A model generated the notes under the pieces. The model ran no database searches and was not told the origin of the DNA. It saw only the letters and a list, made by a program, of their open reading frames with translations. Positions 1 to 10,045 of a DNA stretch of 64,000 nucleotides are shown piece after piece (positions within the stretch are counted from its first letter, which is position 1; every line of letters begins with the position of its first letter). This DNA is from an uncultured Bacteroides sp. (GTDB taxonomy: Bacteria > Bacteroidota > Bacteroidia > Bacteroidales > Bacteroidaceae), in contig CALUOO010000006.1 of the NCBI GenBank assembly GCA_944322345.1, positions 62,001 to 126,000 on the forward strand. Direction: 5' to 3'. Both the position numbers and the translations under genes were made by a program.

Positions 1-2104
1 GGGTAAATCCGTAAGTGGTTACAAAATCACGGAAATTATCATCAGGATAGAGCGAACTAATGATACCTATCTGGAAATAGTAGTTGTTCGGATCTTCGGT
101 AGGCTCAAACTTGTAGGGTGTCTGCGTAACGACAAACACGCCATTCGTTCCAGTCTTGCTACACTTCGCAAACACATAGTAGCCGCCTTGCTCCGATAGG
201 GTAACGCTCAATTCGCCTAAAGTCCATTGCTTTATGGTGGTTTCGTCTATGGTAAGGTGTGCCAGTATGCCCGAAGAAGCATCAAACCTGTTGGCATTGC
301 CGTTTACATTGGCTTGCATCACAACTCCGATCAAAACAAACTGCTGGCTCTTTGAGCCAACGGTAAGCATATTCGTATCAATGGAATTAGGACGTATGTT
401 TTCCGGGTCAAAATAACCGTCCGTGTCATACACCATATTCCTTAGCTCTTCGGTCGTGCGCCATCCCCTACGGGCTTTGTTCAAATCTTTCAGGCGGTTT
501 GCCTCTATGATCTTGTTATGCTCTATCACATCTATCACCGTCTGCTGGCTTATGGATATGGTGGTAGTGTCGGATAGGGTAAGGCTGTAATCGTGATCCA
601 CAAGCAAGTTACGGCTTATCTTCTGGATTCTTATGCTCTTCTCCACACCGAAACGCACATCACGCACTGGCACATAGTCCCCAACCTTGAACACGCTGGT
701 TTCGCTATCATCCGGCATATTCTCCAGAAAATAGGAGCGATCAAAGGTCAAAGCATACTGCACTCTGGACTGTGTGCGTGGCTTGAAATCATCATACCCG
801 GCATACCAAAGATCTTCTTCCGCATTATCCTCATAGGACTTTGGCAGATTTATATCCGTGATCTTATAGCTGTTTCCAACCTCAATGCGGAAAGCCTCAT
901 TGTCGGTGGTGGGTATGGTCAGCCCTCGTTTGTCAGTGAAAGGTATGATCGTGAACTTCTTAGCCGAATGGTCATATCCTCCATCTGCTTTTACTTCAAA
1001 CTGCTGTCCGGCAAGCCTGCCAGTTATGAATGTGATTTTTGCCGTTACTCCATTGATAAGGTACTTTGTCCCGTTTTCGTCCTTTTCGTTCAGGTCGAAA
1101 TCCATTGTATCATCAACGAATGAGTTTATATCATCCTCAACAATGGCAGTAACCTTTCCTGTACGCTTCGGGAAAATATCATCATATTGTTCGCTATCCT
1201 CTTCGCTGCCTATCTCCTGCGCCAGTTCCGCATCCTCAATATAACGCTTGGTATCATCATCAATACCGATCATTTCACTGTTTGCCGGGATAACAGTACC
1301 GTCAGCCAACGTATGCTCATTCTTATTCATACGCTTTGGGTAAGGCAGTTGCAAGCGTTCTGAATAGTCCCTGTAGTCGCTCCGTATGTTGGTAGTGCCG
1401 CCCTCCACCCAAAGACGGGTAATAATGGCTTTATCATCCACCTTTTGATCTTTGAGGGTAAACAAACCGCCACCCTTACCCCACTCAAAGTAATCACTTC
1501 CGCTTGGTGGAATAACCTTTGTGCCGAATTTTCCGATATGGATAGTACGCACTCCGTTATTTTGGGTAATGCGGAACTCCAGTTTGAAATTATCCTTGCT
1601 ACATAGCGATTGCAACACCTGTAGGCAGTTCTGCCGTGAAAATGATATAGTGCGTGGCTCTGTGTCCGGGCAATTCGCTTCATCAAAAGCCCACAAGCCC
1701 GGATAATCACGGTTCATATTGTATATGATCACCTTGACGAAATCCCTAATGGAATAAGTAAGGTCAAAAGTCATGGAAGTAGATTTTCCGCTTTCGTCCG
1801 TATTCCTGTATTGGGCTTTCATCAGTTCATACATCACGCCATAGAATACTGCATCATACTGGTAGTATCTATCCGTTTTCATTTCACGGGCTACACGTGT
1901 GCGGATAGTGTACTCTTCACCGCCCACTATGATTTTATCGCCTTTCTCGAAGTCCAGCAATTCAGTGGAGATAATAGACAACTGTATGTTATCATCACCC
2001 ATCAGAGATATGTTCTGCGTTGCCGATTTTATGGTACAGAACGGATCTCTGCTGAATAGCTGGATAGTGCCGCCTTTGCGCTTGATTACTTCAATTTCTC
2101 CCAT
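1..2104 (-). CDS. Phage tail protein, Tal/baseplate-hub-like (3' part beyond window)
   Basis: The minus-strand frame is open from an ATG at 2104 to the window edge, giving about 700 residues with no stop, so the C-terminus is missing. It begins MGEIEVIKRKGG and contains long beta-rich stretches with no membrane segment. It follows the tape measure and Dit-like genes and overlaps the Dit-like stop by 19 bp, the position where siphoviruses encode the tail-associated hub or receptor-binding complex (Tal). The role is inferred from position and size; no catalytic motif was recognised in the visible part. It could carry an endopeptidase or carbohydrate-binding domain further left. Confidence 0.72.
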   Translation of the reverse strand, partial: MGEIEVIKRKGGTIQLFSRDPFCTIKSATQNISLMGDDNIQLSIISTELLDFEKGDKIIVGGEEYTIRTRVAREMKTDRYYQYDAVFYGVMYELMKAQYRNTDESGKSTSMTFDLTYSIRDFVKVIIYNMNRDYPGLWAFDEANCPDTEPRTISFSRQNCLQVLQSLCSKDNFKLEFRITQNNGVRTIHIGKFGTKVIPPSGSDYFEWGKGGGLFTLKDQKVDDKAIITRLWVEGGTTNIRSDYRDYSERLQLPYPKRMNKNEHTLADGTVIPANSEMIGIDDDTKRYIEDAELAQEIGSEEDSEQYDDIFPKRTGKVTAIVEDDINSFVDDTMDFDLNEKDENGTKYLINGVTAKITFITGRLAGQQFEVKADGGYDHSAKKFTIIPFTDKRGLTIPTTDNEAFRIEVGNSYKITDINLPKSYEDNAEEDLWYAGYDDFKPRTQSRVQYALTFDRSYFLENMPDDSETSVFKVGDYVPVRDVRFGVEKSIRIQKISRNLLVDHDYSLTLSDTTTISISQQTVIDVIEHNKIIEANRLKDLNKARRGWRTTEELRNMVYDTDGYFDPENIRPNSIDTNMLTVGSKSQQFVLIGVVMQANVNGNANRFDASSGILAHLTIDETTIKQWTLGELSVTLSEQGGYYVFAKCSKTGTNGVFVVTQTPYKFEPTEDPNNYYFQIGIISSLYPDDNFRDFVTTYGFT

Positions 2105-3270
2105 ATCACGATCGCATTAGTGGAAAATTCCTCTATATCCTCAATCACACCGCTTACAATAATGTCGTATTCTCCGGATTCGGTATAAGTGTGTTCCAAA
2201 GCTACATCCGTTCCATGCACATTGAATGTGTGGCTTCCATCGCCCCAATACACATTAAGGAACTTCGTGCTGGTAACGGTTATTGTAGCCTTGCTGTTGG
2301 CATTTCCGATATGGCGCAATACTTTTTTCACTGGCTCACATTCTACCAGCTTCAAAGAGAATGTGCCAACCATCAGATCATTGTTGTATGTCCCCCAAGT
2401 CTTTTCCACATCAACCTCATCAGGCACATACACCTCATACACCAGAGGCTTTGCCTTTCCGTCATACTCGCATTTCAGGCGCACCGTACCCTCTTTGTCG
2501 AATTGCTCCATAAAGAGATTTACCCAGTTTACAAACTCCGATCGGCTGGAAGCCTCTATAAAGCAATCAAGCGTGATCGTGCGCTCCTTGTATCGTGGTC
2601 GCTTCAAGTCAATCACCTTTCCGTGGTAGTTATCCCAATCCACTTCCAGACTTTCTTTCCTTTCCAACCTACCCAGAAGCCCGGAAGAAGCGGAAACATA
2701 TACGCCAAAGTCTTTAGTGTTCTTTCCGTCTATATAGTATTCCACATCGGTATTTGCCTGTAGCTTCATTACCTCCGTGGCAGACTTTGCCACATTGAAC
2801 AAACGCAACTCATCTATGAGTGACTTTGTACCGTTAAGGCTCTCATCATTCAGTGATAGACCTTTCGGAGTGCCGGATATGGTATCTTTGAAGATCCGGC
2901 TTGTGTTCTGGTACACCTCGAAAGTGTTGCCGGACTTCACAAAGGCAAAGAAATACCAGTTCTTAGGCATTACGCTCACCCATTGCTCCAGATAGTTATC
3001 CACTCCGTCAAAGTTCAGAAGCCAGCCCAGTTTGTTTGTTGCCGGGTACACATAGCAACACAGCGTGAAATCACCACTTAGGGGTATCGCTTTATCTGTT
3101 TGGCATTCACCAGCACCATTCATAGACAAAGATTTACCGCTCTTCGCTATTTTGGAAAATGTTGCACCATCAGAAAGCGTTGCATCAGCCCTGCTTAATG
3201 AAAAATCGTATGCCTTGCTACCGTCCGGATCGTCAAACGGCAAGTAGAGGATTAAATTATTGTCTATCAT
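2086..3270 (-). CDS. Distal tail protein (Dit-like) with LamG-like and PKD-like domains
   Basis: 394 residues. I chose the ATG at 3270 (MIDNNLILYLPFDD) because the longer frame would run deep into the preceding gene; the chosen start overlaps its stop by 14 bp. Residues 1-170 resemble a laminin-G/concanavalin jelly roll (LYLPFDD opening, DELRLFNVAKSATEV near its end). Residues about 180-330 resemble a Dit/phage tail protein domain (LEVDWDNYHGKVIDLKRPRYKERTI). The last 60 residues contain YWGDGSHTF and HTYTESGEYDI, typical of PKD domains. The protein probably forms the hub at the tail tip, with the extra domains binding glycans. Domain calls are by eye. Confidence 0.75.
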   Translation of the reverse strand: MIDNNLILYLPFDDPDGSKAYDFSLSRADATLSDGATFSKIAKSGKSLSMNGAGECQTDKAIPLSGDFTLCCYVYPATNKLGWLLNFDGVDNYLEQWVSVMPKNWYFFAFVKSGNTFEVYQNTSRIFKDTISGTPKGLSLNDESLNGTKSLIDELRLFNVAKSATEVMKLQANTDVEYYIDGKNTKDFGVYVSASSGLLGRLERKESLEVDWDNYHGKVIDLKRPRYKERTITLDCFIEASSRSEFVNWVNLFMEQFDKEGTVRLKCEYDGKAKPLVYEVYVPDEVDVEKTWGTYNNDLMVGTFSLKLVECEPVKKVLRHIGNANSKATITVTSTKFLNVYWGDGSHTFNVHGTDVALEHTYTESGEYDIIVSGVIEDIEEFSTNAIVIWEKLK

Positions 3271-3778
3271 ATCCGTAAGTCTTTTTATTGGTTCGTATAA
3301 TCTTAACTCTTCCACCAACGGTTTCAACGGTGGCATTACCGTACACATTCACAAGCACCTCTGCATCGCTGCCAGCCACAGCGATAGCAAGGTATGAATC
3401 ATCGAATATGTCAATGGTTACAATAGCATGATCGCCCACATTCACAGAGGCTTTGGAGTTGTGCCGGATATAGATGTTTGAAACAGCAAACCCGTCATAC
3501 TCCAACATCGCTTTGCAGTCACCGTTCAACACTACATCTTTCCTGTTTTTCTCCACAACTTCATCATCCACATATACACCGTAATCCTCACACTTTCCTT
3601 TGAAGTTCGTGCGTAGGAAGTCCAGTGTTGGATAATCATTCTTTATACAGAAGTCTATCCCCCGTATATACAATTCAGCAAGGGAATCCACGCCCAAATC
3701 CGGTTTGAGCTTCATTTGCCATAAACGGCACAATCCCTTTGCTATTCCATCCTGTTTGATTTGGTGTACCAGTTCCAT
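3257..3778 (-). CDS. Hypothetical tail-tip protein
   Basis: 173 residues starting MELVHQIKQDG, between the tape measure gene and the Dit-like gene, with a 2-bp gap to the former and an overlap with the latter. The N-terminal half is helical; the C-terminal half is a run of short valine-rich beta strands (NIYIRHNSKASVNVGDH, EVLVNVYGNATVETVGG) that looks like a small beta-solenoid. I do not recognise a family. Its position suggests a tail-tip or tail-initiation role. Confidence 0.7.
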   Translation of the reverse strand: MELVHQIKQDGIAKGLCRLWQMKLKPDLGVDSLAELYIRGIDFCIKNDYPTLDFLRTNFKGKCEDYGVYVDDEVVEKNRKDVVLNGDCKAMLEYDGFAVSNIYIRHNSKASVNVGDHAIVTIDIFDDSYLAIAVAGSDAEVLVNVYGNATVETVGGRVKIIRTNKKTYGYDRQ

Positions 3779-3780
3779 AA

Positions 3781-6700
3781 TTACGATATTCCTTGTGATA
3801 ATAATGAGTTGTCTTTGTTCTCTATCCTCTTCAAAGTTTCCTTTATCTCCGTAAGCTCATCGGCACTAATTTTAGTGTTCTGTGCTATCTGGATTTGATA
3901 GATAATGTTCTGCCTCATAATAGCTATCTGGTCGCTCTGGTTGATCACAAAGGCATTCAACCGTCCGGCAATCACTCCGCCCGTTTCCTCGCTCATCGAA
4001 GTAACAGCACCAGTAAGGGGATCGGATTCCTCTTCTTCATCTGTCTGATCCTTGATCCAGTCACCTACACCCTCCAAAGCCATATTGAATTTGTCCGCTC
4101 CCTCCTTTACCATTTCCTCAAACCGTTTCTTTTCATAGTCAGAAAGCACATTATCCTGCATGGCTTCTCCAAGATACAGAACGGCATCATTAATGGCTTT
4201 TGCAAGGAACTGGCGTTTCAATGCTTCTACAACCGCATTTTTCAGCGTTTCTTTTGTCACTTCTCCCAATGCCTTTGCTGCATCTTCACCTTGACAATAG
4301 GCATCTACAAGCGCATCGGCAAAATCATCAATGGCACTTTGAACATCTGTTCCGGCAAGCGTTTCAAGCATATTTCGCTCCAGATCCTCAATCTGTGTGT
4401 CAATGTCCTTAATGGCTTCTTCCCATTCTGCAATCTTGTTGTTGTCGGTGTCTTTTTTGTCTTTTTCCGCCTGTATCTGCTGCTTGATAAGCTCCTGTTG
4501 TTCCCGGAGATTCTGTTTCTGCAATTCATAGATAGCAAACATATCCCCGTTGTTTTGCTCTTGCTCTAAAGCATTTTTTAGCTCCTTGATTTGCTTTGTA
4601 AGTTGGGCATACCTTATGAAGTCCCAGCTTTGACGGGCTACAACCGCCTGTTGCTCCAATGCGGCTATCTCATCCTTTATCCCTTGTATGCGCTGCTCAT
4701 GCGCTGCCCTTTCCTCATCACTGAATACCCAGAAAGTCTGATCGTATGAGTGTTGCAGTCTGTCAAAGGCATTGGATAGCTTATCAACATCCATCTGTAT
4801 ATTCTGAATCCTTTCCTCCAGTTCATCATCATTGTTAAACAGTCCGGCAATCCACTGGATAGCCTGTAAAGCAATGGATATGGCGGCAAGGATAACAGAG
4901 CCTTTTTCAGCCGTTGCTATGGCTGCTGACATGGCGATACCAGCGGTGGCAACACCCTGTATCATCTGGATAGTGGATTTGCCAGTTTCACCAAGTAAAT
5001 CACCCAGTACATCGCAACTGTCTATGGCATCATTTATGAAGTTGAAACATCCCTCGGTTGCATCCGCAAGGTTGCTCCAGTCCGTTTTGATCTGCTTTGA
5101 GGTTTTCTTTGATCCATCCTGTTGCTTCTTGAATACCTGTGTAAGTGAGTTTCCAAGTGCCTTGAACGGATTAACATCAAGTATTTTCCGCTTTGCCTCA
5201 TCCAGTTTATCCAGAACTGCGTTAAGGTCTGCCGGATTCAGTTTAAGATCAGCTGTATTCATTTTCTCCTGAATATCCTTAACCAGTTTGTCTATCTGTT
5301 CAACGGTCAAAGAATCCAAGTCAGTAAACAGATTACGCCAACTGTCGCTCTGCATGAGGAATGAAGCATTTAAGGCGGAAAGTGCCTCATTCTCGCCCTC
5401 ATTCAACTTCTTCAGGATCTCTTCATTGTTTTGTGCAATGGCTTGTGATCGCAACATCGCATATTCATCCTGAATGGCTTTCTTTTGTTCCTCATAACTT
5501 CTGTAATTATTCAGTATCTTATCCTGAATTTCTTTATCCGCTTCCGCCTGCTTCTCCGATATGAATAGGCTTGCTTCAGCTTTCTCATCTTCACCTACCA
5601 GCCCTGTACTTCCGCTTACAAGCCTTTCTTTGGCATCGGCTATGGCTTGTACCCTCTCTGCAAGTGTGCTTGCTTGCGATATTGCTTCCGTCACACTTTC
5701 CTTGAAAAGATCCATTGCGGACTTTGCGCCCGTTATCTCATCATATTGCATATTCAGGGAAATAAGGTGGTTTCCCTCGCCCTCTGTCAGTGTTCCGGCT
5801 TCTTTCTTCTGGTTCATTTCTGCTATCTGGTTTTCCAGATATTGTTTGAATGAAGCACCGCCTTTCAGTAAGTTTGCGAACTGTGTGTTCGCCACATCTT
5901 CGCCCAGATTACGCACCCAGCGGAAATACAACTCATACTGCTGTTTTTTGTAGGCTATTTCACCATCAAACAACTTGTTTTGCTCTCTCTGATAACTGGT
6001 ATTCTCAATGCTTCTTCTCTCATCGAATCCCTCTTGCTCCGTTGCAGTCAATCCGCCTTTTCCGGCTGCTTTACGTGCTTTCTCCAGTTCTCTTTCCTCT
6101 CTGTCTATGCGATCCAGATTCTCTTTGTGCTGTAAGTCCAGAATGGCTTTACGCTTCTCATACCCATCTTCCATGATAGAGATACGTGCCTCTTCCAGTT
6201 TCCGATCCGCTTCCAGTTGCTTGTCTTTTAACGGATCTGCCTTGTCAGCCTGTCTGGTAGTTGTCTTTGGTAGTCTTGATTCCAGCCCACTTATGGTTTT
6301 CGTCAGTTCCTTATATTTGGCACTATTGATAACCACATTTGAACGCTCTTCTTTAAGCTGCTTGATACGCTCATTTATGCCGGATTCAGTGTTAAGGTTG
6401 GCAGTCTTGGTGTCCCTTGCGCCCGTTAGCTCATCCATCAGCTTTTTAAGGCTCTGTAGTTCCGTTGTGTCCGCCTCAACCTTGACTTTCTTTGCATTGA
6501 GCGTATCAATTTGTGTTTGGGTTTCCTGTATCTTCTTATCAAGCTCTTCAAAGGACATACTTACATAGTCCACGCTGTCAGTTACTGGCGTGGCATCCTT
6601 TGGGGCAAAATAGGCACTAAGGCTATTATCAACTTGGTTAATAGCCTCGTTCATTTCCTTAGCCTTGTTGATCTGTGAGGTAAGGTAGGATTCAACTATA

Positions 6701-9132
6701 CCCTTGAATCCTGCTATCTCCGCATCGGTGGCTTTTGTCGCTGCCTTTGTGGAGTTCAATATGCTTGCTACTACATCATTGTATTGCTTGGTGAAAGCAT
6801 CCCCGGACATGGAAGCCAGTAATTTTGCGTTATCCTCAATCTGGCTTCTTATGGCTTCCTGTACAGCACCTCCCATGTTCCGTATGTTTTCAGAGGCTTC
6901 ATATATCGGCACTTCGTATGAATCTCCACCAGTGCTACGGTTCGTTACCGTCCTTGTCTTTCCAGTGTCATAGCTTGCATTCCCCAGATTCTTTATGAAG
7001 TTTGCATAGTTTTCATCCGACTTCTCCAGATATTCCTGTAGTTCCTGCTCGACATACTTAGCCTTGATTTTTTCGGCTGTAGTCTGCTGGATTGCGGCTG
7101 TCAGTTCTGCATACTTCAATTTTTGCTCATCAATGGTGGCATTCTCATCCAGCAAGGTTTTGTTATACTCCTTGCAAATCGCATTCACCTTGCGAATGGC
7201 ATCACCATGCGTTTTTGTACCTTTCTCTGTGTTGCGGAGAATGGCAAACAGCAAATCCAGATTATCAATCTGCTTTTTGGTGGTGTCCTGAAATTCTCCC
7301 ATTGCATCGGTGGCTTCCTCTTCGGAGCTTTTGAACAACGTGAGCGCACTAACCAGCATCCCAACCAGTGAAAGAATCCACCCGATAGGATTGCTCTTCA
7401 TGGAAGCCCAAAGAGCTTTCATTGCAAGGGTGGCTTTCTTCGTGATTGATGTTAGTGCAGTCGTAACAGCACCTTGTGTTGTCTTTGCCGCTGTGTCCGC
7501 TACAGAAGCGGCTGTAGCCTGTTTTGTGGCTGTAGCCTCCAACTGCTTGCGTTTGGTGTATAAGTCCGTTTGAGCGGCTAATGCGGCTTTTCTGGCGGCA
7601 CTCTGGTTGTCCTGTGCTGCCTCCAGTTTCTTTTCAGCCGTTGCAATTCTGGTGGCATCCCCGGCTTGCCTTGCCCAATACAATTCATACCGTGCCATTT
7701 CGGTTGCTTGCATGGCAGAAACAGCCGTTTGTTTGGCGGATTCCATCTTTTGTGCTGCCGCCTTGACATCGGTACGCATAGCCTCCAGAGTGGCGGCATT
7801 GTTCCTTTGCTTCGCTGCCACTTCTTGCTCCAGAGCGGCACGATATACGGCACTCTTAGCCGATAGGTCGGTTTTGCTAAGTGCCTCCCTTTGCTCAACC
7901 GTCAATACAGAGGTAGCCACTGCCTCATAATTGGCAGAGGAAGTGGTAAGGTTAAGGTTTGATAAGTATTCCTGCTGTTGTGCTGTCAAAAGTTGCTGTA
8001 TGGTGGCAATACGGAGTTTCTTTACCAGATTGGCTTGCTCTTCCGCTGTAAGCTCCTTTTGCAATGCGGCTACATGGGCTTGTTGTACGGCTGTCATAGC
8101 CTTTGTTTGTGCCGCTGTCTGCCCTGTAATGGTGGCTTCTGCTTTCAGTAAGGCTATCTTTGCCTGTTTAACCGTGTTGTCTATCAAAGCAACCCCGGTA
8201 TATCCCTTTGTGGCAAGTGTATTCAGCATTATTGCCGCCTTGTAGCTTCCATAGGCAATAGTAACAGCCTGTACAATACGGATAATCTCATCCATATTCT
8301 CTACAAGGTCTATAGCACCCTGAATAGCTCCAGCGAACAAATCTTCATTATCCTTGCCGATCTTGTTAAGCGCACTATCCCAAGCATCGCCCAAGTTTGA
8401 AAGCATACCAGTAAGCGATTTGCTTTGCTCTTGCATGAGGTTGAAATATATTCCTCCCTCACTGGTCATGTTCTTAAATGCTTTCTCTACTTCCGGGAAG
8501 CCAACTTTTCCCTCTGTAACCAGCTTGTTAAGTTCTTGCCTATCTACGTTAAGCACCTTTCCCAACTCTTCATAGATAGGAATACCACGCCCGGCAAACT
8601 GGCGAATATCCACCGTGTATGCCCTGCCTTGCGATCTCAATGTTCCATAGAGGTAGATAAGATCTCCAAGTGGCGCACTCACACCAGAAGCCACATTACC
8701 AAGCATCACGATCTCATCTACCACGCTTCCCACATTTGATCCGAAAGCAAGCATCTGTTTTGCTCCTTGCGCTATACTGGTAAGGTCAAACGGAGTTTTA
8801 GCGGCTGTATCTACCAGTTGCGACATAAGCACCTGTGATTTTTCGGTGCTTCTCAACATGGTATTGAAAGCCAGTTCAAGTTGCTGGAACTGCCCACGCA
8901 CTTGCACAATGCTCTGAACAAGGCTCATCATTCCTTGCCCAACAAGGTAGGAAACGATATACCTTGCCCCGTTTTGCGCAAAGGTCAGAAACGATTGCTC
9001 CATGCGGTTTGCTTCCAGCACGGCATTATCAGAGGCGTTTTTGATATACCGCCCCATCGCTTCGCTTGACACTTTGAAATCATCTATATCAAGAGTGGCT
9101 TTGAATGCTAATGCTCCACCTATATTTTCCAT
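3781..9132 (-). CDS. Tail tape measure protein
   Basis: 1783 residues, by far the largest gene, directly downstream of the tail chaperone pair. Residues about 90-260 match the conserved tape-measure N-domain (LVDTAAKTPFDLTSIAQGAKQ, GRGIPIYEELGKVL). The centre is long alanine/glutamine/lysine coiled coil, with hydrophobic segments near residue 580 (IGWILSLVGMLVSALTLF) and 1400 (AGIAMSAAIATAEKGSVILAA) that may help DNA ejection. Tape length sets tail length; at about 1.5 angstrom per residue the tail would be roughly 270 nm (inference). No lytic transglycosylase or peptidase motif was seen. Confidence 0.93.
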   Translation of the reverse strand: MENIGGALAFKATLDIDDFKVSSEAMGRYIKNASDNAVLEANRMEQSFLTFAQNGARYIVSYLVGQGMMSLVQSIVQVRGQFQQLELAFNTMLRSTEKSQVLMSQLVDTAAKTPFDLTSIAQGAKQMLAFGSNVGSVVDEIVMLGNVASGVSAPLGDLIYLYGTLRSQGRAYTVDIRQFAGRGIPIYEELGKVLNVDRQELNKLVTEGKVGFPEVEKAFKNMTSEGGIYFNLMQEQSKSLTGMLSNLGDAWDSALNKIGKDNEDLFAGAIQGAIDLVENMDEIIRIVQAVTIAYGSYKAAIMLNTLATKGYTGVALIDNTVKQAKIALLKAEATITGQTAAQTKAMTAVQQAHVAALQKELTAEEQANLVKKLRIATIQQLLTAQQQEYLSNLNLTTSSANYEAVATSVLTVEQREALSKTDLSAKSAVYRAALEQEVAAKQRNNAATLEAMRTDVKAAAQKMESAKQTAVSAMQATEMARYELYWARQAGDATRIATAEKKLEAAQDNQSAARKAALAAQTDLYTKRKQLEATATKQATAASVADTAAKTTQGAVTTALTSITKKATLAMKALWASMKSNPIGWILSLVGMLVSALTLFKSSEEEATDAMGEFQDTTKKQIDNLDLLFAILRNTEKGTKTHGDAIRKVNAICKEYNKTLLDENATIDEQKLKYAELTAAIQQTTAEKIKAKYVEQELQEYLEKSDENYANFIKNLGNASYDTGKTRTVTNRSTGGDSYEVPIYEASENIRNMGGAVQEAIRSQIEDNAKLLASMSGDAFTKQYNDVVASILNSTKAATKATDAEIAGFKGIVESYLTSQINKAKEMNEAINQVDNSLSAYFAPKDATPVTDSVDYVSMSFEELDKKIQETQTQIDTLNAKKVKVEADTTELQSLKKLMDELTGARDTKTANLNTESGINERIKQLKEERSNVVINSAKYKELTKTISGLESRLPKTTTRQADKADPLKDKQLEADRKLEEARISIMEDGYEKRKAILDLQHKENLDRIDREERELEKARKAAGKGGLTATEQEGFDERRSIENTSYQREQNKLFDGEIAYKKQQYELYFRWVRNLGEDVANTQFANLLKGGASFKQYLENQIAEMNQKKEAGTLTEGEGNHLISLNMQYDEITGAKSAMDLFKESVTEAISQASTLAERVQAIADAKERLVSGSTGLVGEDEKAEASLFISEKQAEADKEIQDKILNNYRSYEEQKKAIQDEYAMLRSQAIAQNNEEILKKLNEGENEALSALNASFLMQSDSWRNLFTDLDSLTVEQIDKLVKDIQEKMNTADLKLNPADLNAVLDKLDEAKRKILDVNPFKALGNSLTQVFKKQQDGSKKTSKQIKTDWSNLADATEGCFNFINDAIDSCDVLGDLLGETGKSTIQMIQGVATAGIAMSAAIATAEKGSVILAAISIALQAIQWIAGLFNNDDELEERIQNIQMDVDKLSNAFDRLQHSYDQTFWVFSDEERAAHEQRIQGIKDEIAALEQQAVVARQSWDFIRYAQLTKQIKELKNALEQEQNNGDMFAIYELQKQNLREQQELIKQQIQAEKDKKDTDNNKIAEWEEAIKDIDTQIEDLERNMLETLAGTDVQSAIDDFADALVDAYCQGEDAAKALGEVTKETLKNAVVEALKRQFLAKAINDAVLYLGEAMQDNVLSDYEKKRFEEMVKEGADKFNMALEGVGDWIKDQTDEEEESDPLTGAVTSMSEETGGVIAGRLNAFVINQSDQIAIMRQNIIYQIQIAQNTKISADELTEIKETLKRIENKDNSLLSQGIS

Positions 9133-9133
9133 A

Positions 9134-10032
9134 CTAAATTAAACCTTTGACATAGTTCTTAATATCTTCTTTCGTTTTGAGTTCTCTACGGATAACCTTT
9201 CCTCCTGTTTTTGGCTTCGGTAATCCGTTCTCATCCGTTTCTGTTTTCGGAATCGGCTTTGTCCTTGCCATATCCGCCATCATCAGCTCTACATTCATCC
9301 AAGAGATACCCCAGAGCAAGTAATCATAACTCCAGCCGAACATTTTCAGCAATTCCGCACGATTACCCCACGGGCTGTTTAGCCCGGTTACTCTATCATA
9401 TCCGCTCTGCTCTTCGGTTTCGTTTTCCCTACTTCCTTGATTGATATGATAGAGGATGTAAAACCCCCGGCATTCATCATCTGGCTTATCACATCGGCAA
9501 GTTGCTTCAAACGTGGTACAGTCAGATGCTCAATGAAGAAATCACGGAGTACCTTTGTCTGTTTGTTTACTGGATTAGCGATTGAGCCGTTGTTGATTAC
9601 TGCAACTGCGGCTATCTCCGCCATGAGGGAAATGTATTTGAAATACTTTTTTGCTTCTTGCGTTGGTTGCTCCTGTATCTTTTCCTCATTGAGTTCTATT
9701 TGTAGGTACAGTTTCCTCAAATAGTCAATAGTACCCAGATACAGAGGCTTCACATGGAACTGGCGCATATATACTTCCACCATCTTTCCCTTATCCGTGT
9801 CCGGCATTTCCATCACCGCTACATTCCAATCTTTCGGAATCCGCCTGTCATGCCATACCTTGACATGGTTAGGGAAATGCTTGTTCCACCAACGTACCCA
9901 CTTTGGAGGCTTCACCGGGTTAATCTTCAAAGGCACGGAGAATTTCACCCCCATATCCAGAAGTGCCTGTATCGCTTGCTCTTCTATTTCAAGCTGTTGT
10001 TCTCTTGTCAGTTCTTTTGGCTTTTCTTCCAT
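9134..10032 (-). CDS. Tail assembly chaperone, -1 frameshift fusion (G-T type)
   Basis: The upstream frame starting at 10032 and the short frame ending at 9134 differ by -1. A canonical slippery heptamer G_GGT_TTT lies at 9466-9460 in the right phase (codons GGG GGT TTT). After a -1 shift the frame stays open through to the stop at 9134, giving about 299 residues. The extension includes KMFGWSYDYLLWGISWMNVE, and its position just before the tape measure gene matches lambda gpGT-type chaperones. The extension has no good ATG of its own. Confidence 0.85.
9388..10032 (-). CDS. Tail assembly chaperone, unshifted product (G type)
   Basis: 214 residues, mostly helical and charged (MEEKPKELTREQQLEIEEQAI), located between the major tail protein and the tape measure gene. 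This is the product made when ribosomes do not shift at the slippery site. In siphoviruses the unshifted protein coats the tape measure while the fusion recruits tail tube subunits. The start at 10032 is the first ATG after the terminator at 10046-10083. Confidence 0.85.
   Translation of the reverse strand: MEEKPKELTREQQLEIEEQAIQALLDMGVKFSVPLKINPVKPPKWVRWWNKHFPNHVKVWHDRRIPKDWNVAVMEMPDTDKGKMVEVYMRQFHVKPLYLGTIDYLRKLYLQIELNEEKIQEQPTQEAKKYFKYISLMAEIAAVAVINNGSIANPVNKQTKVLRDFFIEHLTVPRLKQLADVISQMMNAGGFTSSIISIKEVGKTKPKSRADMIE
9460..9466 (-). promoter_or_regulatory. Programmed -1 frameshift site GGGTTTT
   Basis: Read on the minus strand the sequence is GCC GGG GGT TTT ACA in the frame of the upstream chaperone gene. 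The heptamer fits X_XXY_YYZ, so both tRNAs can re-pair after a -1 slip. The -1 frame is open from here to 9134, over 300 nt, while the zero frame stops at 9388. Confidence 0.8.
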
Positions 10033-10045
10033 AGATATTTCTGTT

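Noticed and set aside
593-1123. 176-residue plus-strand frame
   Set aside because: It is antisense to the long minus-strand tail gene and shows no protein signature; the same holds for most plus-strand frames within 1-15000.
9421-9440. GGGAAAA as the chaperone slippery site
   Set aside because: It is out of phase (codons GGG AAA ACG), so tandem -1 re-pairing fails; GGGTTTT at 9460-9466 is in phase.
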